Of a stretch of 64,000 bases of DNA, positions 32,995 through 41,706 are shown piece by piece (within the stretch, counting starts at the first letter, position 1; the number at the start of each line of letters is the position of its first letter). The notes under the pieces were generated by a model. The model was not told the origin of the DNA. It worked only from the letters and a program-made list of their open reading frames with translations, and ran no database searches. The DNA comes from LMUY01 sp965199005. Lineage in GTDB: Bacteria; Pseudomonadota; Alphaproteobacteria; Acetobacterales; Acetobacteraceae. The translations under genes were made by a program, and so were the position numbers. The stretch spans positions 1-64,000 of the forward strand of contig CBDAQK010000003.1 of the NCBI GenBank assembly GCA_965199005.1. The letters run 5' to 3'.

Positions 32995-34191
32995 ATGAGC
33001 AGCCCCTGGCTCGCCATCGTCGGCATTGGCGAGGACGGGCATTTACCCCCTGCGGCCCGCGACGCCGTCTCGCGCGCCGGGCTGGTGGCGGGCGGGCGGC
33101 GGCACCTCGCCTTGGCCGGATGGGCGATCCACGGCGAGCAGCTGGCCTGGCCGAGCCCGATGGCGGACACCTATCCTGCGATCCTCGCCCGTCGCGGCCA
33201 GCCCACGGCGGTGCTCGCGTCGGGCGATCCGTTCTGCTTCGGCGTGGGCACGGTGCTGGGGAGGCTGGTGCCACCTGCGGAGATCGACTGCCACCCGGCG
33301 CCCTCCGCCTTCGCCCTGGCGCGCGCACGGCTCGGCTGGGCGACGGAGGATGTCGCGGAACTATCGGCCTGCGGGCGTCCCCTGGCCGCGATCGTGCCTT
33401 ACCTCCAGCCTGGCGTGCGCCTCCTGGTGCTCTCCGCCGGCGCAGCAACCCCGGCGGCGTTGGCCGCATTGCTGCGGGACCGTGGGCTGGGCGCCTCGGC
33501 CCTGACCGTGCTGGAGGCGATGGGTGGCCCAGCGGAACGCATCCGCTCCACTACCGCAGCGGATTTTGCACTCGAAGACATCGTCCCCCTGAATACTTGT
33601 GCGGTGACGGTCACCGGGAAGGTGCAACAGCACCTCGCCAGCGGGCTGCCGGACGCGCTGTTCGCCCATGACGGGCAACTCACCCGGCGAGAAATCCGGG
33701 CCATCACCCTATCGGCCCTGGCCCCTCGCCGCGGGGAGTTGCTGTGGGACGTCGGCGGTGGCGCTGGCTCGGTCGGGATCGAGTGGATGCTGCGCCACCC
33801 CGCCAACCGTGCCATCGCCATCGAGCAGGACAAGGCGCGCGCCGCCCGGATTGCCCAGAATGCCGGGCAGCTCGGTGTTCCCGCTTTGACCGTGGTGGAG
33901 GGGGTAGCACCGGAGGCCTTGGCCGGCCTGCCGAGGCCGGACGCGGTGTTCCTGGGCGGCGGCGCGCATCAGCCGGGCGTGGTCGACACGGCCTGGGCCG
34001 CGCTGCCGCCGGAGGGCCGGATCGTCGCCAACGCCGTCACGGTGGAAACCGAGGCGGTTCTCCTGGGGGCACAGTCGCGCCTGGGCGGGACCCTGCTGCG
34101 GATATCGCTCGAACGGCTGGACAGCGTGGGCACGATGCACGCGTTTCGCCCGGCGATGACGGTCACCCAGTGGGCGGCGATCAAGCCGTGA
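32995..34191 (+). CDS. cobL: precorrin-6B C5,15-methyltransferase (decarboxylating)
   Basis: Fusion of a CbiE-like C5 methylase and a CbiT-like C15 methylase/decarboxylase, 398 residues. N-terminal domain: WLAIVGIGEDGHLPPAARDA, LASGDPFCFGVG. C-terminal Rossmann SAM domain: LLWDVGGGAGSVGIEWML, RAIAIEQDKARAARIAQNA, AVFLGGGAH. I chose ATG 32995; a TTG at 32980 is in frame. It starts head-to-head with cobK, so a separate promoter may exist in or near the cobK 5' end. A GTGA overlap couples it to cobE. Confidence 0.95.
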   Translation: MSSPWLAIVGIGEDGHLPPAARDAVSRAGLVAGGRRHLALAGWAIHGEQLAWPSPMADTYPAILARRGQPTAVLASGDPFCFGVGTVLGRLVPPAEIDCHPAPSAFALARARLGWATEDVAELSACGRPLAAIVPYLQPGVRLLVLSAGAATPAALAALLRDRGLGASALTVLEAMGGPAERIRSTTAADFALEDIVPLNTCAVTVTGKVQQHLASGLPDALFAHDGQLTRREIRAITLSALAPRRGELLWDVGGGAGSVGIEWMLRHPANRAIAIEQDKARAARIAQNAGQLGVPALTVVEGVAPEALAGLPRPDAVFLGGGAHQPGVVDTAWAALPPEGRIVANAVTVETEAVLLGAQSRLGGTLLRISLERLDSVGTMHAFRPAMTVTQWAAIKP

Positions 34192-34529
34192 TCATCGCCG
34201 GCATTGGCTGCCGCCGGGGCTGCTCCGCCGAGGCGATCGTGGCACTCGTACGCCAGGCGGGAGGGGTCGACATGCTGGCCGCCCCGGCCTGGAAGCGGGA
34301 TGAGCCCGGCCTGATCGAAGCCGCCCAATTGCTCGGGCTGCCCTTGCGCTTCGTTGAGCCGGACGCCATGGCCGCCGTGCAGCCACTCTGCCCGACGCAA
34401 TCCGCTGCCGTGGCGCGGGCAACCGGCCTCGCCTCGGTGGCCGAGGCGGCGGCGCTGGCCAGCGGAGGGCGGTTGACCCAGCCCCGGGTCGCTGCGGGGG
34501 GCGCAACCTGCGCCCTGGCGGAGCTATGA
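34188..34529 (+). CDS. cobE: CobE (CbiG C-terminal-like) cobalamin biosynthesis protein
   Basis: A 113-residue protein matching CobE and the C-terminal domain of CbiG. Typical pattern: IAGIGCRRGCSAEAIVALV at the start, LGLPLRFVEPDAM in the middle, SVAEAAAL and a final RVAAGGATCALA. CobE is required in aerobic B12 synthesis, but its exact role is unsettled; it may assist the methylation steps around precorrin-5/6. It starts with GTG 34188 overlapping cobL and is coupled to cobM. Confidence 0.88.
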   Translation: MIIAGIGCRRGCSAEAIVALVRQAGGVDMLAAPAWKRDEPGLIEAAQLLGLPLRFVEPDAMAAVQPLCPTQSAAVARATGLASVAEAAALASGGRLTQPRVAAGGATCALAEL

Positions 34530-35266
34530 CCATCCACTTCATCGGCGCGGGTCCGGGTGCAGCAGACCTCATCACCCTGCGTGGCGCCCGCCTGCTCGCA
34601 TCCTGCCCGGTCTGCCTCTACGCCGGGTCGATCGTGCCGCCGGATTTGCTGGCCCATTGCGGCCCAGGCATCCGTCTGGTCGACACCGCCCCCCTCGACC
34701 TCGACGCCATCGAGGCAGAATTCGCTGCCGCCCACGCGGCCGGGCACGATGTGGCGCGGCTGCATTCGGGTGATTTGTCGCTCTACAGCGCCGTGGCGGA
34801 ACAGATGCGCCGGCTGGAGCGCCGGGGCATTCCCTACACCCTCACCCCCGGCGTCCCTGCCTTTGCCGCCGCGGCTTCGGTGCTGGGGCGGGAGCTGACG
34901 GTACCAGGCCTCGCCCAGACGGTGGTGCTCACCCGCCTGCCGGGGCGTGCCTCCGCCATGCCGCCAGGGGAAAGCCTGGCCGCCTATGCCGCCACCGGTG
35001 CCACGCTGGCGATCCACCTCGCCGCCGCCCTGCTGGACCGGGCAATGGCCACGCTCATCCCGCATTACGGCGCCGAATGCCCGGCCGCCCTGGTGGTCCG
35101 GGCGACCTGGCCGGACGAACGGGTGATCCGCGGAACACTCGGTGCGCTCGACGCCGCCGGGGTGGAGCGCACCGCGCTGCTATTGGTCGGGCCAGCGCTG
35201 GACCCGGCAGATTTCCGGGACAGCGCGCTCTACAGCCCGGATTACGTCAGGCGCTACCGGCCATGA
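34526..35266 (+). CDS. cobM: precorrin-4 C11-methyltransferase
   Basis: SAM-dependent methylation of precorrin-4 to precorrin-5. It has 246 residues. Family motifs: IHFIGAGPGAADLITLRG, CLYAGSIVPPDLLAHC, LHSGDLSLYSAVAEQM, YTLTPGVPAFAAAASVLGRELTVPG, and C-terminal ALYSPDYVRRYRP, a typical CobM tail. The ATG overlaps the cobE stop and the TGA overlaps cobB. Confidence 0.95.
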   Translation: MTIHFIGAGPGAADLITLRGARLLASCPVCLYAGSIVPPDLLAHCGPGIRLVDTAPLDLDAIEAEFAAAHAAGHDVARLHSGDLSLYSAVAEQMRRLERRGIPYTLTPGVPAFAAAASVLGRELTVPGLAQTVVLTRLPGRASAMPPGESLAAYAATGATLAIHLAAALLDRAMATLIPHYGAECPAALVVRATWPDERVIRGTLGALDAAGVERTALLLVGPALDPADFRDSALYSPDYVRRYRP

Positions 35267-36552
35267 CGCCCGCGTGGCTGGTGGCGGCGCCACGGTCCGG
35301 CGGCGGGAAGACCACGGTGACGCTGGCCTTGGTCGCTGCGCTGCGCCGGCGGGGCATTGCCGTCCGCACCGCGAAGTCGGGCCCGGACTATATCGACCCA
35401 GCCTTCCACGCCGCCGCCTCCGGCGCCCCCGGGGTGAATTTGGATAGCTGGGCCATGCCTCCGCCCCTGCTCAATGCCCTCTTCGCCCGCGCTAGCCAGG
35501 ACGCCGCGCTACTGGTGGTGGAAAGTGCCATGGGCCTGTTCGACGGCGTCACTGGCCCCCCCGGCCGGAGCGGCAGTTCGGCTGACCTCGCGGCCCGGTT
35601 CGGCCTGCCCGTGTTGTTGGTGCTGGACGTAGCGGGCCAGGCCCAAACCGCCGCCGCGGTCGCGCATGGGCTGGCGAGTTTCGACCCGGCGGTTCGGGTG
35701 GGTGGCGTCGTCCTGAACCGGGTGGCAAGCGCGAAGCATCGCCGCTCGGTGGAACAAGCCATGCGGCTGCCGGTGCTGGGGGTGGTGCCCCGGGACGATA
35801 GAATGGCGCTGCCGGAGCGGCACCTTGGCCTGGTCCAGGCCAGCGAGCACCCGGACTTGGCCGCGCAATTGGAGCGCCTGGCCGATATGGCCGAGCGCTG
35901 CCTCGACATCGACGCTATTCTGGCACCGCCCGCTCTCGGGCAATCTCCTCCCGCGGCGGCGGCAGCGGCGATGCTTCCTCCGCCGGGTCAGCGCATCGCC
36001 CTGGCGGCGGATGCGGCGTTCTCCTTCGCCTACCCGCACGTGTTGGGCGGCTGGCGAGCAGCAGGGGCGGAAGTGCTGCCCTTCTCCCCGCTCCGAGACG
36101 AAGCGCCACCGCCCGCCGCGGATTGCTGCTGGCTGCCCGGCGGCTACCCTGAACTCCACGCCGCCGCGCTCGCCGCCGCGCATCGGTTCCAGGACGGGCT
36201 ACGCCATTTCGCCGCCACCCGCCCCGTGCATGGCGAGTGCGGCGGCCACATGGTGCTCGGCACCGCGCTCACCGCTGCCGATGGCACGACCTACGCCATG
36301 ACCGGGCTGCTGAGCCACGCGACCAGCTTCGCCCGCCGCCGGCTGACCCTCGGCTACCGCCGCGCAACCCTGCCCGACGGGATCACCCTGCGCGGCCACG
36401 AGTTCCATTACGCCACCGTCACCGAGGCCGGCGCCGACGACGCCTATGCCATGGTCGAGGATGCAGCCGGGCTGACTCTGGGGCCCATGGGGGGACGGCG
36501 CGGCCAGGTCACCGGCTCATTCTTCCACGCCATCGCCCACGAGGCTCCATGA
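35263..36552 (+). CDS. cobB: hydrogenobyrinic acid a,c-diamide synthase
   Basis: Glutamine- and ATP-dependent amidation of side chains a and c. It has 429 residues. Synthetase domain: P-loop VAAPRSGGGKTTVTLAL, VRTAKSGPDYIDPAFH, VVESAMGLFDG. Glutaminase domain: CCWLPGGYPELHA and nucleophile C326 in VHGECGGHMVLG, ending GSFFHAIA. I chose ATG 35263, overlapping the cobM stop; the end overlaps cobT. In aerobic organisms the substrate is hydrogenobyrinic acid, before cobalt insertion by CobN. Confidence 0.95.
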   Translation: MTPAWLVAAPRSGGGKTTVTLALVAALRRRGIAVRTAKSGPDYIDPAFHAAASGAPGVNLDSWAMPPPLLNALFARASQDAALLVVESAMGLFDGVTGPPGRSGSSADLAARFGLPVLLVLDVAGQAQTAAAVAHGLASFDPAVRVGGVVLNRVASAKHRRSVEQAMRLPVLGVVPRDDRMALPERHLGLVQASEHPDLAAQLERLADMAERCLDIDAILAPPALGQSPPAAAAAAMLPPPGQRIALAADAAFSFAYPHVLGGWRAAGAEVLPFSPLRDEAPPPAADCCWLPGGYPELHAAALAAAHRFQDGLRHFAATRPVHGECGGHMVLGTALTAADGTTYAMTGLLSHATSFARRRLTLGYRRATLPDGITLRGHEFHYATVTEAGADDAYAMVEDAAGLTLGPMGGRRGQVTGSFFHAIAHEAP

Positions 36553-37541
36553 CATCAGACGATTTGCGCAGCCTCCTTGCGACCCTCCCGCCCGGGGATG
36601 ACGCAGCCGCATCCGCCGTACGGGCACGGCAGGAGACCTTGACCAAGCCGCCCGGCAGCCTTGGCCGGCTGGAGGCGATGGTGGCATGGCTGGCGTGCTG
36701 GCAGCGGCGTCCAATGCCGATGCTCCAGGATTTGGAAATCCTGGTCTTTGCCGGCAATCATGGCGTGGTCGCCCGCGGCGTATCGCCATACCCTGCCGCC
36801 GTCACGGCGCAGATGGTGGCCAATTTCGCGGCGGGCGGCGCTGCGATCAACCAGCTCGCCCAGGCCGCGCAGGCGAGGTTGCGGGTGGTCCCGTTGTATC
36901 TGGACGCGCCGGCTGCCGATATCGTCACGGCCCCCGCCCTGCTGCCCGGGCAGTTCGCCGCCGCACTCAGTACTGGATACGACGCGGTGCGGCCCGGCAC
37001 CGATCTGCTGTGCCTGGGCGAGATGGGCATCGGCAACACCACAGCGGCGGCAGCGCTCTGCACGGGGCTATTCGGGGGCGAGGACTGGACCGGATTGGGC
37101 ACGGGCGTGGACCCGGCTGGGCTCGTGCGCAAACGCGATGCGGTCCGCGACGCCGCGGCATTCCACGCCGGGTCCGACCCGATCGAGCTGCTGCGCCGGC
37201 TCGGCGGCTGGGAATTGGCGGCAATCGCGGGCGCGATCGTCGCCGCGCGGCATCTTGGCATCCCCGTGCTGCTCGACGGCTTCGTCTGCACCGCCGCGGC
37301 TGCGCCACTGGCAGTGGCCACGCCTGGCGCGCTGGACCATTGCTTGGCCGCCCATGTCTCCGCCGAGGCAGCGCACCAGCGGCTGCTGAACCAGCTCGGG
37401 CTGGCTCCGCTGCTGGATTTCGGCATGCGGCTGGGCGAGGCTTCCGGCGCCGCGCTGGCTGTCCCGCTGCTCCGCGCGGCGTTGGCCTGCCACACCGGCA
37501 TGGCCACCTTCGCCGAGGCGGCGGTCGCCAACCGGAATTGA
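36549..37541 (+). CDS. cobT: nicotinate-nucleotide-dimethylbenzimidazole phosphoribosyltransferase
   Basis: Activates the lower-ligand base as alpha-ribazole phosphate (CobU in the Pseudomonas denitrificans scheme). It has 330 residues. Motifs: TKPPGSLGRLE, VFAGNHGVVARGVSPYP, GGAAINQLA, LGEMGIGNTTAAAAL, and the catalytic glutamate E297 in FGMRLGEASGAAL. ATG 36549 overlaps the cobB stop. The end overlaps the probable TTG start of cobS. Confidence 0.95.
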   Translation: MTSDDLRSLLATLPPGDDAAASAVRARQETLTKPPGSLGRLEAMVAWLACWQRRPMPMLQDLEILVFAGNHGVVARGVSPYPAAVTAQMVANFAAGGAAINQLAQAAQARLRVVPLYLDAPAADIVTAPALLPGQFAAALSTGYDAVRPGTDLLCLGEMGIGNTTAAAALCTGLFGGEDWTGLGTGVDPAGLVRKRDAVRDAAAFHAGSDPIELLRRLGGWELAAIAGAIVAARHLGIPVLLDGFVCTAAAAPLAVATPGALDHCLAAHVSAEAAHQRLLNQLGLAPLLDFGMRLGEASGAALAVPLLRAALACHTGMATFAEAAVANRN

Positions 37542-38251
37542 GGCTCTGGGCCGAGCTGATCGGCGCGGCGACCCTGCTGACCCGGCTGCCGGTCGGCGGC
37601 TGGGCCAAGACGCATCCCACCGCGACGGCATGCCTGTGGGCCTATCCCATGATCGGGCTGCTGACCGGAGGTTTGGGCGCGGCCGTGCTCTGGGCCGGCA
37701 TGAAGGCGGGCCTGCACCAACCCGTGGCGGCGATTTGGGCGGTCGCCGCGACCGTGGCGCTGACGGGCGGCCTGCACGAGGACGGACTAGCCGACACGGC
37801 GGATGGGTTTGGCGGCGGGCGGACGGCCGAGCGCAAACTGGCCATCATGCGCGACAGCCGCATCGGCAGTTTCGGGGCCTTGGCGCTGTGCTTAAGCCTG
37901 GCGCTGCGGATCGTGCCTCTGGCTTCAAGTGCGCACCCGCATCTGGCCCTCATCGGCGCCAGCATACTTGGCCGTGGCGCGATCCTGATGCCCCTGCTGC
38001 TGTTGCACCCGGCGCGGGCGGACGGCCTTGCTGCCTCCCTTGGCGGAGGCGGGCGATTACCCGCTTTGGCGGGTTTGTCGGTAGCGGGCGCACTCTCCCT
38101 CTGGGCTCCGGCGGCAGGCTTGGCTGCCCTCGTGGCTGGGCTCGCCCTCTCGCTCCTCAGCTTCCGGCAAATCGGCGGCTATACCGGGGACGTGTTGGGC
38201 GCCGTGGAGCAGGCCGCAGAATGTGCCGCCTTGTCGGCACTGGCCGGCTGA
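37538..38251 (+). CDS. cobS: adenosylcobinamide-GDP ribazoletransferase (cobalamin synthase)
   Basis: Membrane enzyme that joins adenosylcobinamide-GDP and alpha-ribazole in the last steps of B12 assembly. It has 237 residues with several membrane helices. The conserved acidic motif TGGLHEDGLADTADGFGGG and RKLAIMRDSRIGSFGALAL are present, as is the C-terminal IGGYTGDVLGAVEQAAE. The best start is TTG 37538 (RLWAELIGAATLLTRLP follows), overlapping the cobT stop as TTGA; no suitable ATG is nearby. This is not the CobS subunit of cobaltochelatase. Last gene of the cob block. Confidence 0.92.
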   Translation: MRLWAELIGAATLLTRLPVGGWAKTHPTATACLWAYPMIGLLTGGLGAAVLWAGMKAGLHQPVAAIWAVAATVALTGGLHEDGLADTADGFGGGRTAERKLAIMRDSRIGSFGALALCLSLALRIVPLASSAHPHLALIGASILGRGAILMPLLLLHPARADGLAASLGGGGRLPALAGLSVAGALSLWAPAAGLAALVAGLALSLLSFRQIGGYTGDVLGAVEQAAECAALSALAG

Positions 38252-38282
38252 TGCGTGCCGAAAATATGGTAACCGAGGCTCT

Positions 38283-39773
38283 ATGATGTCATCAGACCTT
38301 GGCCCCACAGCCCCGCTCCCCCGCGCCACGCCCAGCGCAAAAGGCGTCGACACCAGCCACGTGCATCGCTTCCTCGACGCGGTGGAGGCGGCGGGGATCG
38401 AGCTTCACAGCTTCCTGCTCTACCGCGGCGGTGCCGTCGTGGTGGAGGGGTTCTGGCGGCCGTACAGCGCCGGCCGGCTGCACATGCTGCATTCCGCCAC
38501 GAAAAGCTGGACCGCCATGGCGGCCGGGCTGGCGATCGAGTCCGGTCGGCTGCACCTGGACGACACCGTGGCGTCGTTCTTTCCCAGCCAGCTTCCGCCC
38601 GCCCCCAGCGCCAATTTGCTGGCCATGAGAGTGCGGGATTTGCTGACCATGCGCACCGGCCATCGGTCCGGCATTTCCGGCGGGGAATGGCGGGGGATGA
38701 ACCAAAGCTGGGTGGGCGCCTTCCTGAAGGAAGCGGTGGCAGAGCCGCCGGGCCACACCTTCATCTACAGCAGCGGCTCCAGCTACATGCTGTCGGCCAT
38801 CGTCTCCACCGTCATGGGGGAGACGGTGCATTCCCTCCTCGACCGGACCGTATTCCGCCCGTTGGAGATGGGTTGCGTCGAGTGGGATGTCTCCCCCGAG
38901 GGTTTCAATACCGGAGGCAATGGGTTGAGCTGCGTGTCGGAGGATGCGCTGAAATTCGGCGTGCTGCATTTGCAGGGCGGCCAGTGGAACGGGCAGCAGA
39001 TTCTCTCCGCCGACTGGGTGAAGCAGGCGACCTTCCCGCACGTGGCCGAGGCCCGGCTGGGCGTGATGGATGGGCGGCGCTATGCCGCGCCTAGCGGCAC
39101 TGACCAGGTCAAACGCGATGGCTACGGGTATCAGTGGTGGATGACGCCGCATGGGGGGTATCGCGCCTCCGGCCTCTTCGGCCAACACACGATCGTGCTG
39201 CCTGGGCACGACGCCGTCATCGTCTTCACCGCCGCCGTGCAGCGCGGGGATTCACGCCTGCTGGAGCTAGTCTGGCACCATTTGATCCCGGCCCTGGACT
39301 CGGAGCCAGCCCTCGCCACCCGGCTTGCCCATCTTGCCCTGCCCGAGCCGGTGGGACAGGCCGAAGGCCCGCTTGGGTCATTCCGCTACGCCATCGCCCC
39401 CAACGCGGCCGGGGTGACCGGCATCAGCCTCGACCTCACCGCTGAAAGCTGCGTGTTCACGATGACCGACGCCCGTGGCGAGCATCGCATCACCGCCGGG
39501 TTTGGTCATACGGTGGAGGGCATTACCAGCATGACCGGGAATGCCCTGCACCACGAATACCAGCCCGGCCACATGCGCGTGCTGGCGCATGCCGTCTGGC
39601 GTGGGGATGCCGAGCTATGCATGAGCTGGCGGTTCATCGAAACGGCGTTCTGCGACACCGTCACCTGCCGGTTCACACAGGATGGCATGGTGATGGAGCG
39701 CCGGGTCAACGCCAATGCAGGCCTGATGGAGATGCCCCCGTTGGAGGGCTCCCTGGTGAGGCAGCCCGTTTAG
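38283..39773 (+). CDS. serine hydrolase, beta-lactamase class C/esterase family
   Basis: A 496-residue penicillin-binding-protein-like hydrolase. The nucleophile motif SATK is at 71-74 (S71, K74); the tyrosine motif is IYSSGSSY with Y162. The core domain runs to about residue 365 (GLFGQHTIVLPGHDAV). The last 130 residues form an extra beta-rich domain. No signal peptide is evident, so it is likely cytoplasmic, as for family VIII esterases or peptidase relatives. ATG 38283, with another ATG right after. It lies 31 bases after cobS but is not obviously related to B12. Confidence 0.82.
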   Translation: MMSSDLGPTAPLPRATPSAKGVDTSHVHRFLDAVEAAGIELHSFLLYRGGAVVVEGFWRPYSAGRLHMLHSATKSWTAMAAGLAIESGRLHLDDTVASFFPSQLPPAPSANLLAMRVRDLLTMRTGHRSGISGGEWRGMNQSWVGAFLKEAVAEPPGHTFIYSSGSSYMLSAIVSTVMGETVHSLLDRTVFRPLEMGCVEWDVSPEGFNTGGNGLSCVSEDALKFGVLHLQGGQWNGQQILSADWVKQATFPHVAEARLGVMDGRRYAAPSGTDQVKRDGYGYQWWMTPHGGYRASGLFGQHTIVLPGHDAVIVFTAAVQRGDSRLLELVWHHLIPALDSEPALATRLAHLALPEPVGQAEGPLGSFRYAIAPNAAGVTGISLDLTAESCVFTMTDARGEHRITAGFGHTVEGITSMTGNALHHEYQPGHMRVLAHAVWRGDAELCMSWRFIETAFCDTVTCRFTQDGMVMERRVNANAGLMEMPPLEGSLVRQPV

Positions 39774-39814
39774 ACGATACCCTCGTCTAACCGCTGACGT
39801 CCCGGAGGAACCCC

Positions 39815-40879
39815 ATGCCCGCATCCTACGCAACCCACCGCGCGCTGCTCGAATCGCTGCTGACCGCCTGGGGCATGCCGCCGGGCTTCGCGGAACGGAC
39901 GGCGGAGGTGATGGCCTGGGCCGATCTGCATGGGATCGACAGCCACGGAATTTCGATGATACCCGCCTACTACGAGCGTCACACCAGCGGCCGGGTGAAC
40001 ATGGCGGCACAGCCCCGCACGAGCCGGCAAACACCGGTATCGGCGCTGTTGGATGCGGGTGGTGGACTGGGCCACGAACCGTCCCGCCAGGCCATGGAGC
40101 TCGCGATCGAGAAAGCTCGGGCGATCGGCATCGGGACCGTGTGCGTGCGCAACTCCTCGCATTTCGGGCCATGCGGCTTCTACGCCAAGATGGCCGCCGA
40201 TGCCGGCCTCATCGGCATGGTCGCGACCTCCGCCTCTGTCCCCCAGGTCGCCCCTACGGGCGGGGCGCAGGCGCGGCTCGGCACCGACCCCTGGGCGTTT
40301 GCCGCCCCAGCCCGCGATGGGGAACCGTTCTTGCTGGACATGGCCACCACCACCGTCGCAGCCGGCCGCATCCGCAACAAGGCGAACGAGAACTTGCCAG
40401 CGCCACCCGGCTGGTTGCTGACGAAGGATGGCCAACCCTCCACCGACCCGCTGGAGGCGGTGCAGAAGGGCGGCTTTCTCACCTCCCTCGGTGCCGCGCC
40501 GGAGACGGGCAGTTACAAAGGCTACGGATTGTCGATGATGGTGAACATCCTGGGCTCGTGCCTCTCCGGCGCCACCCTGATCACCGACCCGATGCACACC
40601 AAGAAGCCGCAGGGGATGGATATCGGCCATTTCTTCCTGGCGCTCAGCCCCACGCTGTTTCGCGACGAGGGCGAGTTTCAGGCCGACGTCGCAACCCTGT
40701 GCGACGTGCTGCGTGCCACCCCGGCGATCGATCCTACCAACCCGGTCATGGTGGCGGGCGACCCCGAGCGGAAGAACGCGGCACGGCGGCTGGAGGCGGG
40801 GATCCCCGTCGGAGCCAATTTGCTGGCCAAGATCAGGACGATCGCCGCCAAGTCGGGCGTGGCTTGGCCCTTGAACTGA
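39815..40879 (+). CDS. Ldh2/malate-type NAD(P)-dependent dehydrogenase
   Basis: A 354-residue oxidoreductase of the MDH2/LDH2 family (malate, lactate, ureidoglycolate or sulfolactate dehydrogenases, not homologous to classical MDH). Motifs: ADLHGIDSHGISMIPAYY near residue 32, NSSHFGPCGFYAKMA with the catalytic His, DPWAFAAPA, FLLDMATTTVAAGRI and GSYKGYGLSMMVNIL. A strong Shine-Dalgarno (GGAGGA, near 39803) precedes ATG 39815. Converges on the following methyltransferase with a three-base gap. Substrate unknown. Confidence 0.9.
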   Translation: MPASYATHRALLESLLTAWGMPPGFAERTAEVMAWADLHGIDSHGISMIPAYYERHTSGRVNMAAQPRTSRQTPVSALLDAGGGLGHEPSRQAMELAIEKARAIGIGTVCVRNSSHFGPCGFYAKMAADAGLIGMVATSASVPQVAPTGGAQARLGTDPWAFAAPARDGEPFLLDMATTTVAAGRIRNKANENLPAPPGWLLTKDGQPSTDPLEAVQKGGFLTSLGAAPETGSYKGYGLSMMVNILGSCLSGATLITDPMHTKKPQGMDIGHFFLALSPTLFRDEGEFQADVATLCDVLRATPAIDPTNPVMVAGDPERKNAARRLEAGIPVGANLLAKIRTIAAKSGVAWPLN

Positions 40880-40882
40880 CGG

Positions 40883-41701
40883 CTATTTTTGCACGACTGC
40901 CATCGCCAGCCCAATTCGTCCGGCCATGAGGTTTTGGCCGTAATTGCGGCTCATCTCCGCGAAATCCGGCCCCATCAGCAAATGCAGTCCAAGCGGTGGC
41001 GGCTCGCCAGACGCTAAGGGGCGGGTCGCGAGCCACGCCTTGGCCGCCCCGGCCACGTCCAACCATTGCAGGATATGGAAGCCGCATTCCTCCAATACGG
41101 CGCGGGTGGCCGCCGGGTCCATCAGGAAGCTGTTCGCCGGCAGCCTCGCCCAGGGCACCGGAAATCGCACCGGCGTCCCGTCGCCGCTAACCACGTCGTA
41201 CATCGCCAGTTTGCCGCCGGGACGCAGCACCCGGTGCATCTCCGCGTACAGCCTCGCCCGGTCCGCGATGTTCATGACGACGTGCTGTGTCCAGACCAGG
41301 TCGAAGCTGGCATCGGGGAATGGCAAATAAGAGGCATCGCCAGCGCGAAAACGCACCTGTCCGCCCAAACCGACCAATTCGGTCAACGACGTGGCGATCC
41401 GGCAATACTCCGCACTCCAATCGATCCCGGTCACCCGGCAGCCGAAATTGGCGGCGAGGAAGCGTGCCGGACCGCCCACGCCGGAGCCGACATCCAGCAC
41501 CTCCAAACCCGCTGCGACGCCGGCCAGCGCCGCCAACTCTTCGGTCGCCGCAGCGCCGCGCAGATGAAACTGGTCCAGCGGTGCCAAATCCGCCGGGCGG
41601 CAAGGCTGCGGCAATGCCTGGCGCACGGCCGCCAGCACGGCGTCATGCCGGGTGCCGGCGGTGTAGTGGCCTTCGACGGTCACCGGCTGATCGTGTTCCA
41701 A
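40883..41701 (-). CDS. class I SAM-dependent methyltransferase
   Basis: A 272-residue methyltransferase resembling glycine/sarcosine/dimethylglycine N-methyltransferases and related small-molecule enzymes. SAM motif I is LEVLDVGSGVGGPARFLA; the acidic loop is VTGIDWSAEYC; motif II region FPDASFDLVWTQHVVMNI; post-motif VLRPGGKLAMYDVV. No ATG is available near the start: TTG 41701 has GGAG upstream, and GTG 41683 is the alternative. It is downstream of the MATE gene on the same strand with five bases between them, so the two are probably co-transcribed. Confidence 0.82.
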   Translation of the reverse strand: MEHDQPVTVEGHYTAGTRHDAVLAAVRQALPQPCRPADLAPLDQFHLRGAAATEELAALAGVAAGLEVLDVGSGVGGPARFLAANFGCRVTGIDWSAEYCRIATSLTELVGLGGQVRFRAGDASYLPFPDASFDLVWTQHVVMNIADRARLYAEMHRVLRPGGKLAMYDVVSGDGTPVRFPVPWARLPANSFLMDPAATRAVLEECGFHILQWLDVAGAAKAWLATRPLASGEPPPLGLHLLMGPDFAEMSRNYGQNLMAGRIGLAMAVVQK

Positions 41702-41706
41702 GCTGC

